From Gemmatimonadota bacterium (GTDB lineage Bacteria; Gemmatimonadota; Gemmatimonadetes; Longimicrobiales; Gaopeijiaceae), in contig PWZC01000474.1 of NCBI GenBank assembly GCA_003567615.1, positions 1 through 5,630 of the forward strand: a stretch of DNA of 5,630 bases. The letters are read 5' to 3'. Numbering within the stretch: the stretch's first letter is position 1; each line of letters begins with the position of its first letter. The notes under the pieces were generated by a model. The model had not been told where the DNA came from. It ran no database searches and saw only the letters and a program-made list of their open reading frames with translations. Of this stretch, positions 5,627 through 5,630 are shown in pieces. Both the position numbers and the translations under genes were made by a program.

Positions 5627-5630
5627 GGAA

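Overview
The window is a gene-dense stretch of very GC-rich bacterial DNA (about 70% G+C by eye, with strong G/C preference at third codon positions). It carries five protein genes, all on the + strand. No tRNA, rRNA, CRISPR array, insertion sequence or phage gene is visible. The base composition, the short spacings, the frequent GTG/TTG starts and the mix of families suggest a high-GC soil or marine bacterium such as a Gemmatimonadota member. That assignment is an inference; there is no phylogenetic marker in the window.

Layout: (1) 2-814 is the 3' part of a gene for a predicted ABC-class ATPase (COG3044 / PF09818 family), cut by the left edge. (2) 815-921 is a 107-base non-coding leader with a (GGCC)4 palindrome and, at its end, the best Shine-Dalgarno sequence in the window. 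(3) 922-1278 is a small single-domain cupin. (4) 1296-2279 is a cation diffusion facilitator (CDF) metal/proton antiporter with all three YiiP-type metal-site regions recognisable. (5) 2284-4002 is a 572-residue protein that looks like a reduced, probably non-catalytic relative of the six-hairpin (alpha/alpha) glycosidases or glycogen-debranching enzymes. (6) 3989-5626 is a complete NhaC-family Na+/H+ antiporter that starts at TTG inside the end of the preceding gene.

The last four genes are packed with gaps of 17 and 4 bases and one 14-base overlap, so they look like one transcription unit that begins after the 107-base leader. The two recognisable membrane proteins both exchange cations for protons (divalent metal out, Na+ out), so the unit may serve cation or pH homeostasis. 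The cupin and the glycosidase-like protein have no obvious role in that and are the puzzling members.

The most unusual part is the glycosidase-like gene. It appears to have lost the expected catalytic acidic residues and part of the helical toroid, holds all four mononucleotide runs of 7 or more in the window, has a local stretch where another frame looks more coding-like, and begins at an 8-base tandem duplication spanning the stop/start junction. I see no strong evidence for a wholly new defence or mobile system here.
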